Positions 18,160-27,395 of a DNA stretch of 64,000 nucleotides are shown here, piece by piece. The DNA comes from Nocardia sp. NBC_00565 (lineage in GTDB: Bacteria > Actinomycetota > Actinomycetes > Mycobacteriales > Mycobacteriaceae). Every line of letters starts with the position of its first letter. The first letter of the stretch is position 1. The translations under genes and the position numbers were made by a program. The stretch covers positions 2,108,001 through 2,172,000 of the forward strand of contig NZ_CP107785.1 of NCBI RefSeq assembly GCF_036345915.1. Reading direction: 5' to 3'. Under the pieces are notes generated by a model, which saw only the letters and a list, made by a program, of their open reading frames with translations, did no database searches and was not told where the DNA came from.

Positions 18160-18195
18160 GACAGTCGTCAAGAGAAGTCTTGACGACTGTCAAGA
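18160..18195. promoter_or_regulatory. Overlapping TetR operators and divergent promoter
   Basis: Arms GACAGTCGTCAAGA (18160-18173) and its exact complement (18178-18191) are separated by four bases. The right arm also forms a second palindrome TCTTGAC-GACT-GTCAAGA (18178-18195). A possible -35 TTGACG (18180) and -10 TAGGCT (18202), 16 bases apart, point to the SDR operon, so the bound repressor would cover the promoter. Confidence 0.75.
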
Positions 18196-18300
18196 TTTCA
18201 CTAGGCTGTGATCCACGTCGCATCGAGGCGAGCCATTCGGGGCAGCCGGGCGATGTCGGTGACTAGCCGTGTTGGGCGTTCATCTCGAGGAGGAGATGTC

Positions 18301-19104
18301 ATGAGTGGATATGACCTGGTCGGCCGCAAGGCGTTGGTGACCGGCGGGGCACGCGGGCTAGGTGCGGGGATGGCCGAGGCCCTGGCCCGCGCCGGAGCCG
18401 CCGTCGCCATCGGTGATGTCCGCGAAGACCTGGGCAAGGAGACGGTCGAGGCATTGCGGCAGTCCGGCGCCACGGCCGAATTCGTCGCGCTGGACGTGAC
18501 CGACGACGCCGCATGGGAGCTGGCCGTCACCAACACCGTCGACGCGCTCGGCGGTCTGGACATCGTGGTCAACAACGCGGGCGTGGAAATCACCAGCTTG
18601 ATCGTCGATCTCGTCCCGGACGAGGTCCGCCGGATGCTGGAGGTGAACCTGCTCGGTACGGCGCTCGGTATCAAGCACGCCTTCCGGGCAATGCGGCCCG
18701 GCGGCGCGGCGGGCCGGGGAGGGGCGGTTGTCAATATCGCGTCGGTCGCCGCGACCATCGCGTTTCCCGGTATCGCGGTGTATTCGGCGACCAAGTCCGG
18801 CGTCGATCGGCTCACCCGGGTCGCGGCGATGGAATCGGGCAAGCTCGGCTACGGCGTCCGGGTGAACTGCGTTTACCCCGGGTTGGTGCCGACCGCGATG
18901 GGCAGTCAGCTGGCTCAGGATGTGGCGGATCTGGGGCTGTTCAGCAGTCCCGAGGAAGCGGTCGGCGCTGTCGTGGGTCTCACCCCGGCGGGGCGGCTCG
19001 GTGAGGTCGCCGATATGGCCGACGCCGTGGTGTTCCTGGCCTCGGATGCGGCCCGGTTCATCACCGGCGCCGGCCTGCCGGTCGACGGCGGCATGGGCAT
19101 GTGA
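18301..19104 (+). CDS. Short-chain dehydrogenase/reductase
   Basis: The 267-residue Rossmann enzyme has TGGARGLGAGMA for NAD(P) binding, NNAG, and the catalytic Ser-Tyr-Lys set (NIASVA, YSATK). The ATG at 18301 has GAGGAGGAG upstream. An earlier in-frame ATG would lie upstream of the likely transcription start. It is the first gene of a three-gene operon with a saccharopine-dehydrogenase-like protein and an acyl-CoA ligase, suggesting oxidation of a hydroxy- or 3-hydroxyacyl substrate. The exact substrate is unknown. Confidence 0.92.
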   Translation: MSGYDLVGRKALVTGGARGLGAGMAEALARAGAAVAIGDVREDLGKETVEALRQSGATAEFVALDVTDDAAWELAVTNTVDALGGLDIVVNNAGVEITSLIVDLVPDEVRRMLEVNLLGTALGIKHAFRAMRPGGAAGRGGAVVNIASVAATIAFPGIAVYSATKSGVDRLTRVAAMESGKLGYGVRVNCVYPGLVPTAMGSQLAQDVADLGLFSSPEEAVGAVVGLTPAGRLGEVADMADAVVFLASDAARFITGAGLPVDGGMGM

Positions 19105-19151
19105 CCCGCGGCCCGACCTGACATCGCTATCAATGAAAGGTTCGAATTTCC

Positions 19152-20279
19152 ATGACTACCGCCAAGCCCGTCATCGTCTACGGCGCCTCCGGCTACACCG
19201 GCCGGTTGGTGTGTGAATACCTGCGCGAGTACAACATCGCGTTCGTTGCCGCCGGTCGCGACAAGTCGCGCATCCAAGAGACAATGGAGCGGATCCCCGG
19301 CATCGAGACCGCCGCGTACGAGGTGGTGGAGGTCGCCCACGAGGTCGGTCCGCTGACCGAGTTGTTCAGTGGGGCGAGCGTTGTCTGCAACACTGTGGGG
19401 CCGTTCGCCCAGTACGGCCACGAGGTGGTCGAGGCGTGTATCGCCGCCGGAACCCACTACCTGGACACCACCGGTGAGCAGGACTGGCTGATCGACTGCG
19501 ACGAAAACTACGGCCGGCGGATGGCCGAGCGCGGTCTGCTGCTGTCGCCGGGGCTCGCCCAGATGTACACCACTGGTGAAATCGCGGCCAACATCTGCTT
19601 GGAGACCCCAGGTCTGGACACCCTCGACATCCAGGTCTTCTGGAAGGGGTTCCCGACCATCGCCTCGACGCGGACCATTCTGGTCAACGCGGCGCTGTCG
19701 AAGGCCTATTACCTGGAGCAGAACCAGTACGTGGAGTGGCCCGTCGACGGCGGTCTCTATGACGTCACGGTGCCCGGCCAGCATCAGACCGAGCTGGCGC
19801 TGCCGTGGGGCGGCACATCGCATCCGGTGTGGTTCAAGCGCGACCCGCGGGTGGCCAATGTCAAGGTGCTGGGCGGTGTCTTCAATCGGGCGCTCATGCA
19901 AGGCGTTCCGCAGATCGTGGCCGCCGTCGTGGAGCAGGTGAAAGACCTGCCGCGAGAAGAGAAGTACAAGGTGCTCGCCGAACAGGCGGCGGGCGTGATG
20001 AACGAGATGCCACCGCGGGAGAATCCGCGGATCAACACCTCACTGGACTCGGTGCACGCCTCCGGCCCGCTCGGACGCGCGCACTGCGTGATCTATGGCA
20101 ACTGCAACTACAAGCAGACGGGCCTGATGCAGGCCTACGCCGCGTATTCCCTACTGCAGCAGGCACCCCGGCGCGTCGGTTTCGCATCGGGCTGCCAAGC
20201 GTTCGGTCATCGTGAACTGCTGGGTGTGCTGCGCGGTTTCGGACTGGTCATGGAACCGGTGCTGACCGTGCACAGCTGA
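19152..20279 (+). CDS. Saccharopine dehydrogenase-like NAD(P)-binding protein
   Basis: The 375-residue protein begins with the dinucleotide-binding motif IVYGASGYTGRLVCEYL. It follows the saccharopine-dehydrogenase/trans-acting enoyl-reductase layout: NTVGPFAQYGHEVVEACIAAGTHYLDTTGE, then a large C-terminal domain. Relatives reduce acyl or unsaturated intermediates rather than saccharopine. Gene order with an SDR and an AMP-forming ligase, both just dozens of bases away, suggests a shared pathway on a CoA-activated substrate. The role is not established. Confidence 0.85.
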   Translation: MTTAKPVIVYGASGYTGRLVCEYLREYNIAFVAAGRDKSRIQETMERIPGIETAAYEVVEVAHEVGPLTELFSGASVVCNTVGPFAQYGHEVVEACIAAGTHYLDTTGEQDWLIDCDENYGRRMAERGLLLSPGLAQMYTTGEIAANICLETPGLDTLDIQVFWKGFPTIASTRTILVNAALSKAYYLEQNQYVEWPVDGGLYDVTVPGQHQTELALPWGGTSHPVWFKRDPRVANVKVLGGVFNRALMQGVPQIVAAVVEQVKDLPREEKYKVLAEQAAGVMNEMPPRENPRINTSLDSVHASGPLGRAHCVIYGNCNYKQTGLMQAYAAYSLLQQAPRRVGFASGCQAFGHRELLGVLRGFGLVMEPVLTVHS

Positions 20280-20387
20280 CCCGGCTCCGGTGGTCGGCGC
20301 GCGCCTCGGCGCAGCGGTTCGCGTCGGCCGCCGGAATTCTCGAATCACCGTTCCCGACATCAGTATTCGACTCTCCGAGGATCACCC

Positions 20388-21926
20388 GTGCGCTTGACCG
20401 ACTATCTCGACAAGGGGGCCACGCTCGGCGCGAGCGCGCCCTGCCTGACCATGAACGAGCGGACCCTGACCTACGCGGAGGTCCAGCGGCTGTCGTGGCG
20501 GATCGCCCGCGCGCTGGATCGCTCCGGCGTGCGCCCGGGCGCGAAAGTCGCGATCCTGTCCGCCAACGACACCCTGGCATTCAGTTGCGTATTCGGCATC
20601 GCGCGGGCCGGTGCGGTGTGGTGTCCGATCAACCCGCGCAACGAAGCCGCCGAAAACCGCGACCTACTCGACCTTTTCGACTGCACGTGCCTGATCTTCC
20701 AGGACTCGTTCACCCCGCTGGTCGCCGCGATCGTCCCGAACCTGCCGAATCTGACCACCCTGGTCTGCCTCGATGGACCGGGCGTTGCCGAGGCCGAATC
20801 CTTCGACGCATGGACCGATGGGCTCGGCGACGAGCCGTGGCAGGCCGAACCGGTCGACGACATCGCTCTGCTCGTCGGCACCGGGGGCACGACCGGCCGC
20901 CCCAAGGGTGTGATCTTGACCGGGCACAATATCGAAACGATGTCGGCGCTGACGCTGATGAGCTACCCGTTCGATCCGCGTCCGCGCTACCTCGCGTTGG
21001 CACCGCTGACCCACGCGGCCGGGGTGCTGTGCTTCCCGGTGCTGACCCTCGGTGGCGAGATCGTCGTGATGCCCGCGCCGGAGTTGGGTGAGTTCCTCGC
21101 GCTGATACGGCGACACCGGATCACCCATACCTTCCTGCCGCCCACCCTGATCTACCTGCTGCTGGACCACCCCGAACTCGAACGCGCCGAACTGGATTCG
21201 CTGCAATGCCTGTGGTACGGCGCGGCTCCGATGTCCGTGGCGCGCCTGGAACAAGCGCTGGACCGCATCGGACCGGTCATGGCCCAACTGTTCGGGCAAT
21301 CCGAAGCGCCCATGATGATCGCCACCCTCGCGCCGAAACAGCATTTCCGGGCCGACGGGTCGATCGCGCGGGAGCGCCTGCGCTCGGTGGGCCAACCGAC
21401 CGCGCTGACGCTGGTCGCGATCATGGACGATCACGGCGTCCTGCTGCCCGCGGGCAACCGTGGCGAGATCGTCGTCCGCGGTCCGCTGGTGATGGCGGGC
21501 TACTACAAGAACGCCGAGGCCACCGCCGAAGCCGGTCGGTACGGCTGGCACCACACCGGCGATATCGGCTACCTCGACGACGACAACTACCTCTATATCG
21601 TCGATCGCGCCAAAGACATGATCATCACCGGCGGCTTCAACGTCTATTCCGCCGAGGTCGAACAGGCACTGCTGGCCCACCCCGCTGTCCAGGACTGCGG
21701 CGTCATCGGCCTACCCGACTCGAAATGGGGTGAAAGTGTGACTGCCGTCATCCAACTCCGCCCCGGCCGCACCGTCACCGGCGCGCAGGTTCGCGCATTC
21801 GTCAAGGAACGGCTCGGCAGCGTGAAAACCCCCAAGCGCGTGGAGATCTGGCCGGATCTGCCCCGCTCGAAGATCGGCAAGGTGCTCAAGAACGAGATCA
21901 AAGCCCGGCTCGAGGCGTCGTCGTAG
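20388..21926 (+). CDS. AMP-dependent acyl-CoA synthetase/ligase
   Basis: The 512-residue ANL-superfamily enzyme has its phosphate-binding loop at GTGGTTGRPKGV, the adenylate motif HHTGDIGYLDDDNYLYIVDRAKD (read in two parts), the hinge ITGGFNVYSAEVE and the C-terminal lysine in RSKIGKVLK. It forms an acyl-AMP and then an acyl-CoA. Start GTG has GAGGA upstream. Last gene of the TetR-controlled operon. A fatty, aromatic or alicyclic acid substrate is possible; the sequence alone does not decide. Confidence 0.93.
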   Translation: MRLTDYLDKGATLGASAPCLTMNERTLTYAEVQRLSWRIARALDRSGVRPGAKVAILSANDTLAFSCVFGIARAGAVWCPINPRNEAAENRDLLDLFDCTCLIFQDSFTPLVAAIVPNLPNLTTLVCLDGPGVAEAESFDAWTDGLGDEPWQAEPVDDIALLVGTGGTTGRPKGVILTGHNIETMSALTLMSYPFDPRPRYLALAPLTHAAGVLCFPVLTLGGEIVVMPAPELGEFLALIRRHRITHTFLPPTLIYLLLDHPELERAELDSLQCLWYGAAPMSVARLEQALDRIGPVMAQLFGQSEAPMMIATLAPKQHFRADGSIARERLRSVGQPTALTLVAIMDDHGVLLPAGNRGEIVVRGPLVMAGYYKNAEATAEAGRYGWHHTGDIGYLDDDNYLYIVDRAKDMIITGGFNVYSAEVEQALLAHPAVQDCGVIGLPDSKWGESVTAVIQLRPGRTVTGAQVRAFVKERLGSVKTPKRVEIWPDLPRSKIGKVLKNEIKARLEASS

Positions 21927-21942
21927 GCCGCTGTGCGTCGTC

Positions 21943-23001
21943 TCAGGGCAGGGGGTGAGTGCGGAAGAAATCCCAGATGACCTCGGTGGCCTTGATGGAG
22001 GTGGTGTTGACGCCGACGAGGGGTTCCGGGAAGGGCAGCGGACTGCCGGGCCAGACGTGTCCGCCATTGATGATCGAGTAGAGCTGGACGCTGGCGTTGG
22101 CGGGGCAGGGGTAGTTCTGTAGTTCGACGTCGGGTGCGACCTGGGTGCGTTGCGGCTCGGGTCCGCAGCCATTGCGGTGTGCCCACGCCGCCGCGTTGGC
22201 CGGAATGCTTTGGGCCCCAGGGCCGTTGGTATTGGGTTTGCCTTCCTGCACGACCGAGCCGTCGCCGTCCGGTGCGGGCAGCAGGCGGGCGTTCGGTCCG
22301 GTGCCGCCGGTGTAGGCGACAATCGGGTCGGCGGTGCCGTGGAACGCGATAACGGGAACCGGCCGGGTCGTCTGGCACCAGCTGAAGTCCTGGAGTCCGG
22401 CGACCGGTGCGATGGCCGCGATGCGGTCGGAGAGTTGGCAGCCCAGCGATGAAGTGGTGAAGGCGCCCATCGAGAGTCCGGTGACGTAGACGCGCCGCTG
22501 GTCGAGGCACAGGGTGGATTCGACGTGGGTGAGCAGTTCCGACAGGTACCCGATATCAGCGCTCGCGGGTTGGAAGTCCCAGCGGGGCAGGCCGGGCTCA
22601 TCCAGCTGCGGGGTGATGGTGACGAAGCCGTGGGTGGTGCCGTAGTCACCGACGCCGGTGCTCTCGTGCGCGATCAGGGCCGGTTCGATGTAGCCGTGCA
22701 AGTCCAGGACCACTGGCAGCGGTCTGTCGGCGGCAGGCGGAACATCCTGAATATAGGTGCCGGTGCGGCCGAGTGCGTCGAATCGCAACGTGGAACGTTG
22801 CGGGGCCGCCGCTTGTGCGCCGCAACCGGCCGACGCCGCGGCCTCGGGGGCATCGGCGTGTGCGACGCCAGGGGCGATCGTGAGGGCCAATGCCGCAACC
22901 GTCCCGATGACGTGCAGGAGCCGGCGCCCCGGCGTGCGAAACGACTGGCCGATCGCTCGTACCGGCCGTTCAAGAATCGCATTCTCGATCATGCGAAGCA
23001 T
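21943..23001 (-). CDS. Secreted CE1-type esterase (PHB depolymerase/feruloyl esterase-like)
   Basis: About 352 residues from the ATG at 23001 (a second ATG lies at 22992). A signal peptide, LLHVIGTVAALALTIAPGVAHA, ends near residue 50. The alpha/beta-hydrolase core shows GLSMG with the serine nucleophile, GTADPIVAY carrying the acid and GGHVWPG carrying the histidine. Several Cys could form disulfides, consistent with export. It should cleave esters of plant polymers, polyesters or lipids outside the cell. It is divergent from gluconokinase. Confidence 0.88.
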   Translation of the reverse strand: MLRMIENAILERPVRAIGQSFRTPGRRLLHVIGTVAALALTIAPGVAHADAPEAAASAGCGAQAAAPQRSTLRFDALGRTGTYIQDVPPAADRPLPVVLDLHGYIEPALIAHESTGVGDYGTTHGFVTITPQLDEPGLPRWDFQPASADIGYLSELLTHVESTLCLDQRRVYVTGLSMGAFTTSSLGCQLSDRIAAIAPVAGLQDFSWCQTTRPVPVIAFHGTADPIVAYTGGTGPNARLLPAPDGDGSVVQEGKPNTNGPGAQSIPANAAAWAHRNGCGPEPQRTQVAPDVELQNYPCPANASVQLYSIINGGHVWPGSPLPFPEPLVGVNTTSIKATEVIWDFFRTHPLP

Positions 23002-23157
23002 GGTCTCACAAACGGGCGGTTTGTGTGATTGGTCGTCATCGATATCGCATTTTCTTATGACGTCCTCGAGAACCGGTATCTCCCGACCCATTGCTCGGCT
23101 CCGGGCTGTTCGGGCATGGTCGAGCGGCGGTATCCACATCGGCGGACAGGAATATTC

Positions 23158-23679
23158 ATGCGCGGCGAGCGACCACCCCACATCGTGGTGATGGGGGTGA
23201 CGGGTTGCGGGAAGACGACGATCGCGCGTCGGGCGGCCGGTTTGGCGGCTGCTGAATTCCTCGATGCCGACGACCTGCATCCCGGGTCGAATATCGAGAA
23301 GATGGCCGCCGGGATCGCGCTGACCGATGCGGACCGGGTGCCGTGGCTCGCGGCGGTCCGCGACTGGATACGGTCGCGCGAAGGGCAGTGTGTGGTGGCC
23401 TGTTCCGCGCTACGGCGACGCTATCGGGACGTGCTGCGCGAGGTACCTGAACCGATTGCGTTCGTGCACCTCGACGGCGAGCCCGACGCCATCCGGTCAC
23501 GGATGACCGCACGAAACGGCCATTTCATGCCGTCGGCCCTGCTCGCCTCCCAATTGGCGCTGCTCGAGCCACTCGAACCCGACGAATTCGGCATCGCGCT
23601 GGACCTCGGGGCGACACCCGACGAGATCGCCCGGTCCGCGGTCGACTTTGCCCAGGCAGCCCGAAAGGTGGCACGGTGA
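23158..23679 (+). CDS. gntK: Gluconokinase
   Basis: The 173-residue GntK-type kinase has the P-loop MGVTGCGKTTIARR and the DADDLHP and ACSALRRRYRD motifs of the family. It makes 6-phosphogluconate from gluconate and ATP. The ATG at 23158 fits the family's length; upstream in-frame codons read no conserved sequence. Its stop overlaps the GTG of the following SDR, so the two are translationally coupled in a gluconate/ketogluconate operon. Confidence 0.94.
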   Translation: MRGERPPHIVVMGVTGCGKTTIARRAAGLAAAEFLDADDLHPGSNIEKMAAGIALTDADRVPWLAAVRDWIRSREGQCVVACSALRRRYRDVLREVPEPIAFVHLDGEPDAIRSRMTARNGHFMPSALLASQLALLEPLEPDEFGIALDLGATPDEIARSAVDFAQAARKVAR

Positions 23680-24449
23680 CCCCACATCGCAGTTTCGATA
23701 TCGAGGGCAAGGTCGCCCTGGTGACCGGCTCGAGCCGCGGCATCGGCTACGCGTTGGCGACCGGACTTGCCGAGGCGGGGGCGGTGGTCGTGCTCAACGG
23801 CCGGGATGGCGCGGCACTCGAGCGCAGCCGGGACGAGATCGTCGCGGGCACCGGGGGAGTGGTCCATATCCGCGCATTCGACGCGACGGACTCCGCGCAG
23901 GTGGCCGCCGCGGCACAGCAGGTCGAGGCCGAGGTGGGCCCGGTCGATATCGTGGTGAACAACACCGGAATTCAGCATCGAAGTCCGCTGCTGGAGTTCT
24001 CCGACAACGATTTTCGGCGCGTGCTGGATACCAATCTGTTCAGTGCGTTCTGCGTGGGGCGGGAGTTCGCACGCGCGATGGTCGAGCGCGGGCGCGGGAA
24101 GATCGTGAACATCTGTTCGGTGCAAAGTGAATTGGGCCGGACCGGTATCGCACCGTACGCGGCCAGCAAGGGTGGGCTGAAGATGCTCACTCGCGGCATG
24201 TGCGCGGACTGGGGGCCGCTCGGACTGCAGGTCAACGCGATCGCGCCCGGTTACTTCGATACCGAGCTGACGGCGGCGCTGGTCAACGACGCCGAGTTCA
24301 GCGCCTGGCTCACCAAGCGCACGCCGGCGGGTCGATGGGGGCGTACCGAGGAACTCGTCGGTGCGCTGCTGTTCCTCGCCTCGGCGGCGTCGGACTTCGT
24401 CAACGGCCAGATCCTGTATGTCGACGGCGGTCTGACCGCCGTCGTGTGA
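23676..24449 (+). CDS. SDR, gluconate 5-dehydrogenase / 5-ketogluconate reductase type
   Basis: The 257-residue SDR has TGSSRGIGYALA, NNTGIQHRSPLLEF, catalytic Ser in ICSVQSELGR and YAASKGG, and ends YVDGGLTAVV. The IQHR and LGR segments are typical of gluconate 5-dehydrogenases (Gno/IdnO), which interconvert 5-ketogluconate and gluconate. Coupling by a GTGA overlap to gluconokinase supports this. A related substrate such as another ketoaldonate cannot be excluded. Confidence 0.88.
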   Translation: MTPHRSFDIEGKVALVTGSSRGIGYALATGLAEAGAVVVLNGRDGAALERSRDEIVAGTGGVVHIRAFDATDSAQVAAAAQQVEAEVGPVDIVVNNTGIQHRSPLLEFSDNDFRRVLDTNLFSAFCVGREFARAMVERGRGKIVNICSVQSELGRTGIAPYAASKGGLKMLTRGMCADWGPLGLQVNAIAPGYFDTELTAALVNDAEFSAWLTKRTPAGRWGRTEELVGALLFLASAASDFVNGQILYVDGGLTAVV

Positions 24450-24485
24450 GAGCCCGTCAACCGTCCACGACATCGAAAGCGAACC

Positions 24486-25412
24486 GTGCTGTCTACCACT
24501 GCTCCGCGAATCCACCTCGGCCCCAACAGAGATCCCGCCCTCGCCTGGGGAATCGAGCAGGGCGGCGGTGTCCTGGTACCGCTCGAGTACGCCGACGCCG
24601 TCGTATGGTCGCAGGGGCCCGATACCTTCCCCGACCGCCTGCCCAGCTCCGTGCGCTGGGTCCAATTGCCTTCTGCCGGTGTCGAACCGTGGATCTCCGC
24701 CGGAATTGTGGACGAACGCCGCGTATGGACATCCGCGGCCGGTGTGTACGCACGCAATGTCGCCGAGCACGGCGTCGCGCTGCTGCTCGCCGGCGTGCGC
24801 GCACTTGCCGAACAGGTGCGCGCGACATCATGGCGCAAGGCCGAATTCGATCACCGGGTCGCGACGCTGCACGGCGCGACTGTCGCGATCGTTGGCTGCG
24901 GTGGCATCGGCCGGGCCATGATTCCCTTGCTCACCGCATTCGGTGCGAAGGTGCTCGCGGTGACGCGGTCGGGTGTCCCGGTGCCCGGTGCGAGCGAAAC
25001 GGTCGACGCCACCCGGACTACCGAAATCTGGTCGCGCGCAGATCATTTCGTGCTCGCCGCGCCAGCGACGTCGGAAACGGCACAGCTGGTCGACGCGGCC
25101 GCACTGGCCGGTATGAAGTCGACGGCGTGGATCGTCAACGTGGCCCGCGGCGCGCTGATCGACACCGACGCTCTGGTGCGCGCGCTGGCCGACGGCTCGA
25201 TCGGTGGCGCCGCCCTCGATGTGACCGATCCGGAACCGCTTCCGGAGGGTCATCCGCTGTGGACACTGCCCAATGCCATCGTGACCCCGCACGTCGCCAA
25301 TCCGAAAACCGGTCTGACCGCGGTGCTCGCCGACCATGTGTCGGCAAACGTCGAACGGTTCGCCGCCGGACAGCCGCTGCTCGCGACCATCGATATCGAG
25401 CGGGGTTACTGA
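24486..25412 (+). CDS. D-isomer-specific 2-hydroxyacid dehydrogenase
   Basis: The 308-residue protein has the NAD-binding motif VGCGGIGRAMIPLL and the catalytic Arg (NVARGALID), Glu (DPEPLPEGHPLW) and His (TPHVAN). It resembles hydroxypyruvate/2-ketogluconate reductases with a shortened N-terminal domain. In this operon it probably reduces or oxidises a 2-keto/2-hydroxy sugar acid. It starts at GTG with a weak ribosome-binding site and its end overlaps the convergent LysR gene by seven bases. Confidence 0.9.
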   Translation: MLSTTAPRIHLGPNRDPALAWGIEQGGGVLVPLEYADAVVWSQGPDTFPDRLPSSVRWVQLPSAGVEPWISAGIVDERRVWTSAAGVYARNVAEHGVALLLAGVRALAEQVRATSWRKAEFDHRVATLHGATVAIVGCGGIGRAMIPLLTAFGAKVLAVTRSGVPVPGASETVDATRTTEIWSRADHFVLAAPATSETAQLVDAAALAGMKSTAWIVNVARGALIDTDALVRALADGSIGGAALDVTDPEPLPEGHPLWTLPNAIVTPHVANPKTGLTAVLADHVSANVERFAAGQPLLATIDIERGY

Positions 25413-26332
25413 GCGCTGCGCCCCGCGCTGTTCCTGATGTAATCGGCGACGACGGCCCGCAGTAACTCGCGCACCGCCTCGGCGGGTTTGGACAGCGGCT
25501 GATTCGTCGGTGTGCCCAGCGACACCTGGACCGTGATCGCCGGCTCGATGCGGCGCAATTCGAGGTTGTCGACGTTCATGATGCGCCGGGCCACCGACAG
25601 CGGTAATACGGTGGCGCCCAGACCATTTCGTACGGCCTGCGCCATCAGCGTCACCGATTCCACCTCCCCGACGACATGTGCTTGTTCGAGGGCGTGATCG
25701 TAGGCCTGCTCCACGACCTTGCGGATCGTGTGCATCGGGCCGGGTAGGAGCAGCGGCAGGCCCGCCAGCTGTTGGATCGAGACCGCGGCACCCGTATCAC
25801 CGGGCAGTCCGGTACCGGTCGGGGCGACGACCATCAGTTCCTCGGTGAGCAGTGGCTCGAAGGTGACGCCCTTGATCGGCCCGGCGTCATAGAGCAGCGC
25901 CATATCCATCCGGCCGGTCATCATTGCCTCGCTGAGCACGCCGCCGAAGTTCTCGTTGATGTGCAGCAGGATGCTGGGGTACCGCTCGCGCACCGCGGTG
26001 AGCAACGGCAGGGCGATCGCGTGCACGGTGCTGTAGGGGGCGAGCCCGACCGATACCCCACCCGCCAGCTCGCGCCCGACGACGCTCACCTCGGCCTGCG
26101 CACTCTGCACCTGTCGCAAGATGATCTGCGCGTGGCGGTACAGGGCGCGGCCCGCATCGGTGGGCTCCACGCCCTGCTTGTGCCGGATCAGCAGTTGCTG
26201 ACCGAAGTGGGCCTCCAGCGCCGTCATCTGCTGGCTCAGCGCCGGCTGGGCGATGTGCAGGATATCCGCCGCACGGGTGATGCTGCCAGCATCCACGATA
26301 CGAACGAACGAGAACAAACGTCGGGTATCCAC
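25406..26332 (-). CDS. LysR-family regulator (Nac/Cbl-like)
   Basis: The 308-residue protein has a LysR helix-turn-helix at residues 1-60 (GSITRAADILHIAQPALSQQM) and a full periplasmic-binding-like effector domain. Start GTG has AGGAAGGTGA upstream. It is divergent from the PxpABC-transporter operon, whose control region holds an ATA-N9-TAT box, so it most likely activates that operon. The effector is unknown. Confidence 0.93.
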   Translation of the reverse strand: MDTRRLFSFVRIVDAGSITRAADILHIAQPALSQQMTALEAHFGQQLLIRHKQGVEPTDAGRALYRHAQIILRQVQSAQAEVSVVGRELAGGVSVGLAPYSTVHAIALPLLTAVRERYPSILLHINENFGGVLSEAMMTGRMDMALLYDAGPIKGVTFEPLLTEELMVVAPTGTGLPGDTGAAVSIQQLAGLPLLLPGPMHTIRKVVEQAYDHALEQAHVVGEVESVTLMAQAVRNGLGATVLPLSVARRIMNVDNLELRRIEPAITVQVSLGTPTNQPLSKPAEAVRELLRAVVADYIRNSAGRSAQ

Positions 26333-26462
26333 TTCGGTTCACCTTCCTGGAAGCGACGTTGTCGCACGCGATGATTTCCGCATTGTTGCCCGCCGGATAC
26401 ACCGCGGTACCGAATTCGCGGCCGTCAACCGCGGCCCTTCGCATTGTCGCTGTTCAGACACC

Positions 26463-26477
26463 ATAGAGGTTCGTTAT
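26463..26477. promoter_or_regulatory. LysR-type box (ATA-N9-TAT)
   Basis: ATA-N9-TAT, a form of the T-N11-A core of LysR operators, lies in the 256-bp region between the LysR gene and the PxpA-like gene, about 110 bp upstream of the latter's ATG. GAGG and CCTC flank it with partial symmetry. A single short match, so only suggestive. Confidence 0.4.
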
Positions 26478-26588
26478 CGCCTCACCAAAAACAGGTATTA
26501 CCGGCCCCCGAGGGAACCTGCGTACCGTCCGTAACACCGAAAGTTCACAAGAACGGCGCTCGCAGTTTCCCACCCCGCGGAGGCATCA

Positions 26589-27395
26589 ATGGCACGGAAG
26601 ATCGATCTCGTCGCCGACGTCGGCGAGAGCTTCGGAGCGTGGACGATGGGCGATGACGACGCGCTGTTGGATGTGCTCACCTCGGCCAACGTAGCCTGCG
26701 GCTTCCACGCCGGAGATCCGCGGACCATGGACCGCGCGGTGGCGCACTGCGTCGCTCGCGGCATCCGGGTCGGCGCGCATCCGAGCTTTCCGGATCTCGT
26801 CGGTTTCGGCCGCCGTGCGATGGACCTCTCCGCCGACGAGGTGCGCACGGATGTGCTGTACCAACTCGGCGCGCTGCAGGCCTTCGCGGTCACGCACGCG
26901 ACCACGCTGTCACACGTCACACCGCACGGCCGGTTGGGCAATCTGGTGGCTACCCGCGCCGACTATGCCGCCGCCGTCGTCGATGCCATCCGGTCGTTCG
27001 ACCCGAGCCTGATCGTTCTCGCGCAGGCTGGTGAACTCGCCGATTACGCTCGTGCACAAGGGATTCGCGTTGCCATCGTCGGTGTCGTCGACCGTGCCTA
27101 CCACGCCGACGGCACGCTCGTGCCCCGATCGGAGCCGGGTGCGGTCATCCATGACACCGACGAACTCGTCCGGCGCGCGGTCCGACTGGTGACCGAAGGA
27201 TTCATCGACGCTGTCGAGGGCACACCGATCCCGGTCGAGGCGGACACCCTGCTGCTGCATGGTGATAACGGCGACGCGGTGCGCAATGCGAAGGCGATTC
27301 GGGCCGCGCTCACCGACGTCGGCGTCGAGATCGTCGCGCTGCCCGAGGTGCTCGCGGATCGTGCCGAGCGGGAAACCGAATCATGTCCGGCATAA
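26589..27395 (+). CDS. pxpA: LamB/YcsF family protein, PxpA-like
   Basis: The 268-residue protein, GGAGG ribosome-binding site, carries ADVGESFGAW and SANVACGFHAGDP of the LamB/YcsF family. PxpA works with PxpBC as ATP-dependent 5-oxoprolinase. Two family motifs are altered: the usual KPHGxLYN reads TPHGRLGN and the usual FADRxY reads VVDRAY. The three Pxp-like genes overlap (13 and 22 bp). In this sugar-acid setting the complex could act on another lactam or cyclic amide. Family certain, substrate doubtful. Confidence 0.9.
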   Translation: MARKIDLVADVGESFGAWTMGDDDALLDVLTSANVACGFHAGDPRTMDRAVAHCVARGIRVGAHPSFPDLVGFGRRAMDLSADEVRTDVLYQLGALQAFAVTHATTLSHVTPHGRLGNLVATRADYAAAVVDAIRSFDPSLIVLAQAGELADYARAQGIRVAIVGVVDRAYHADGTLVPRSEPGAVIHDTDELVRRAVRLVTEGFIDAVEGTPIPVEADTLLLHGDNGDAVRNAKAIRAALTDVGVEIVALPEVLADRAERETESCPA

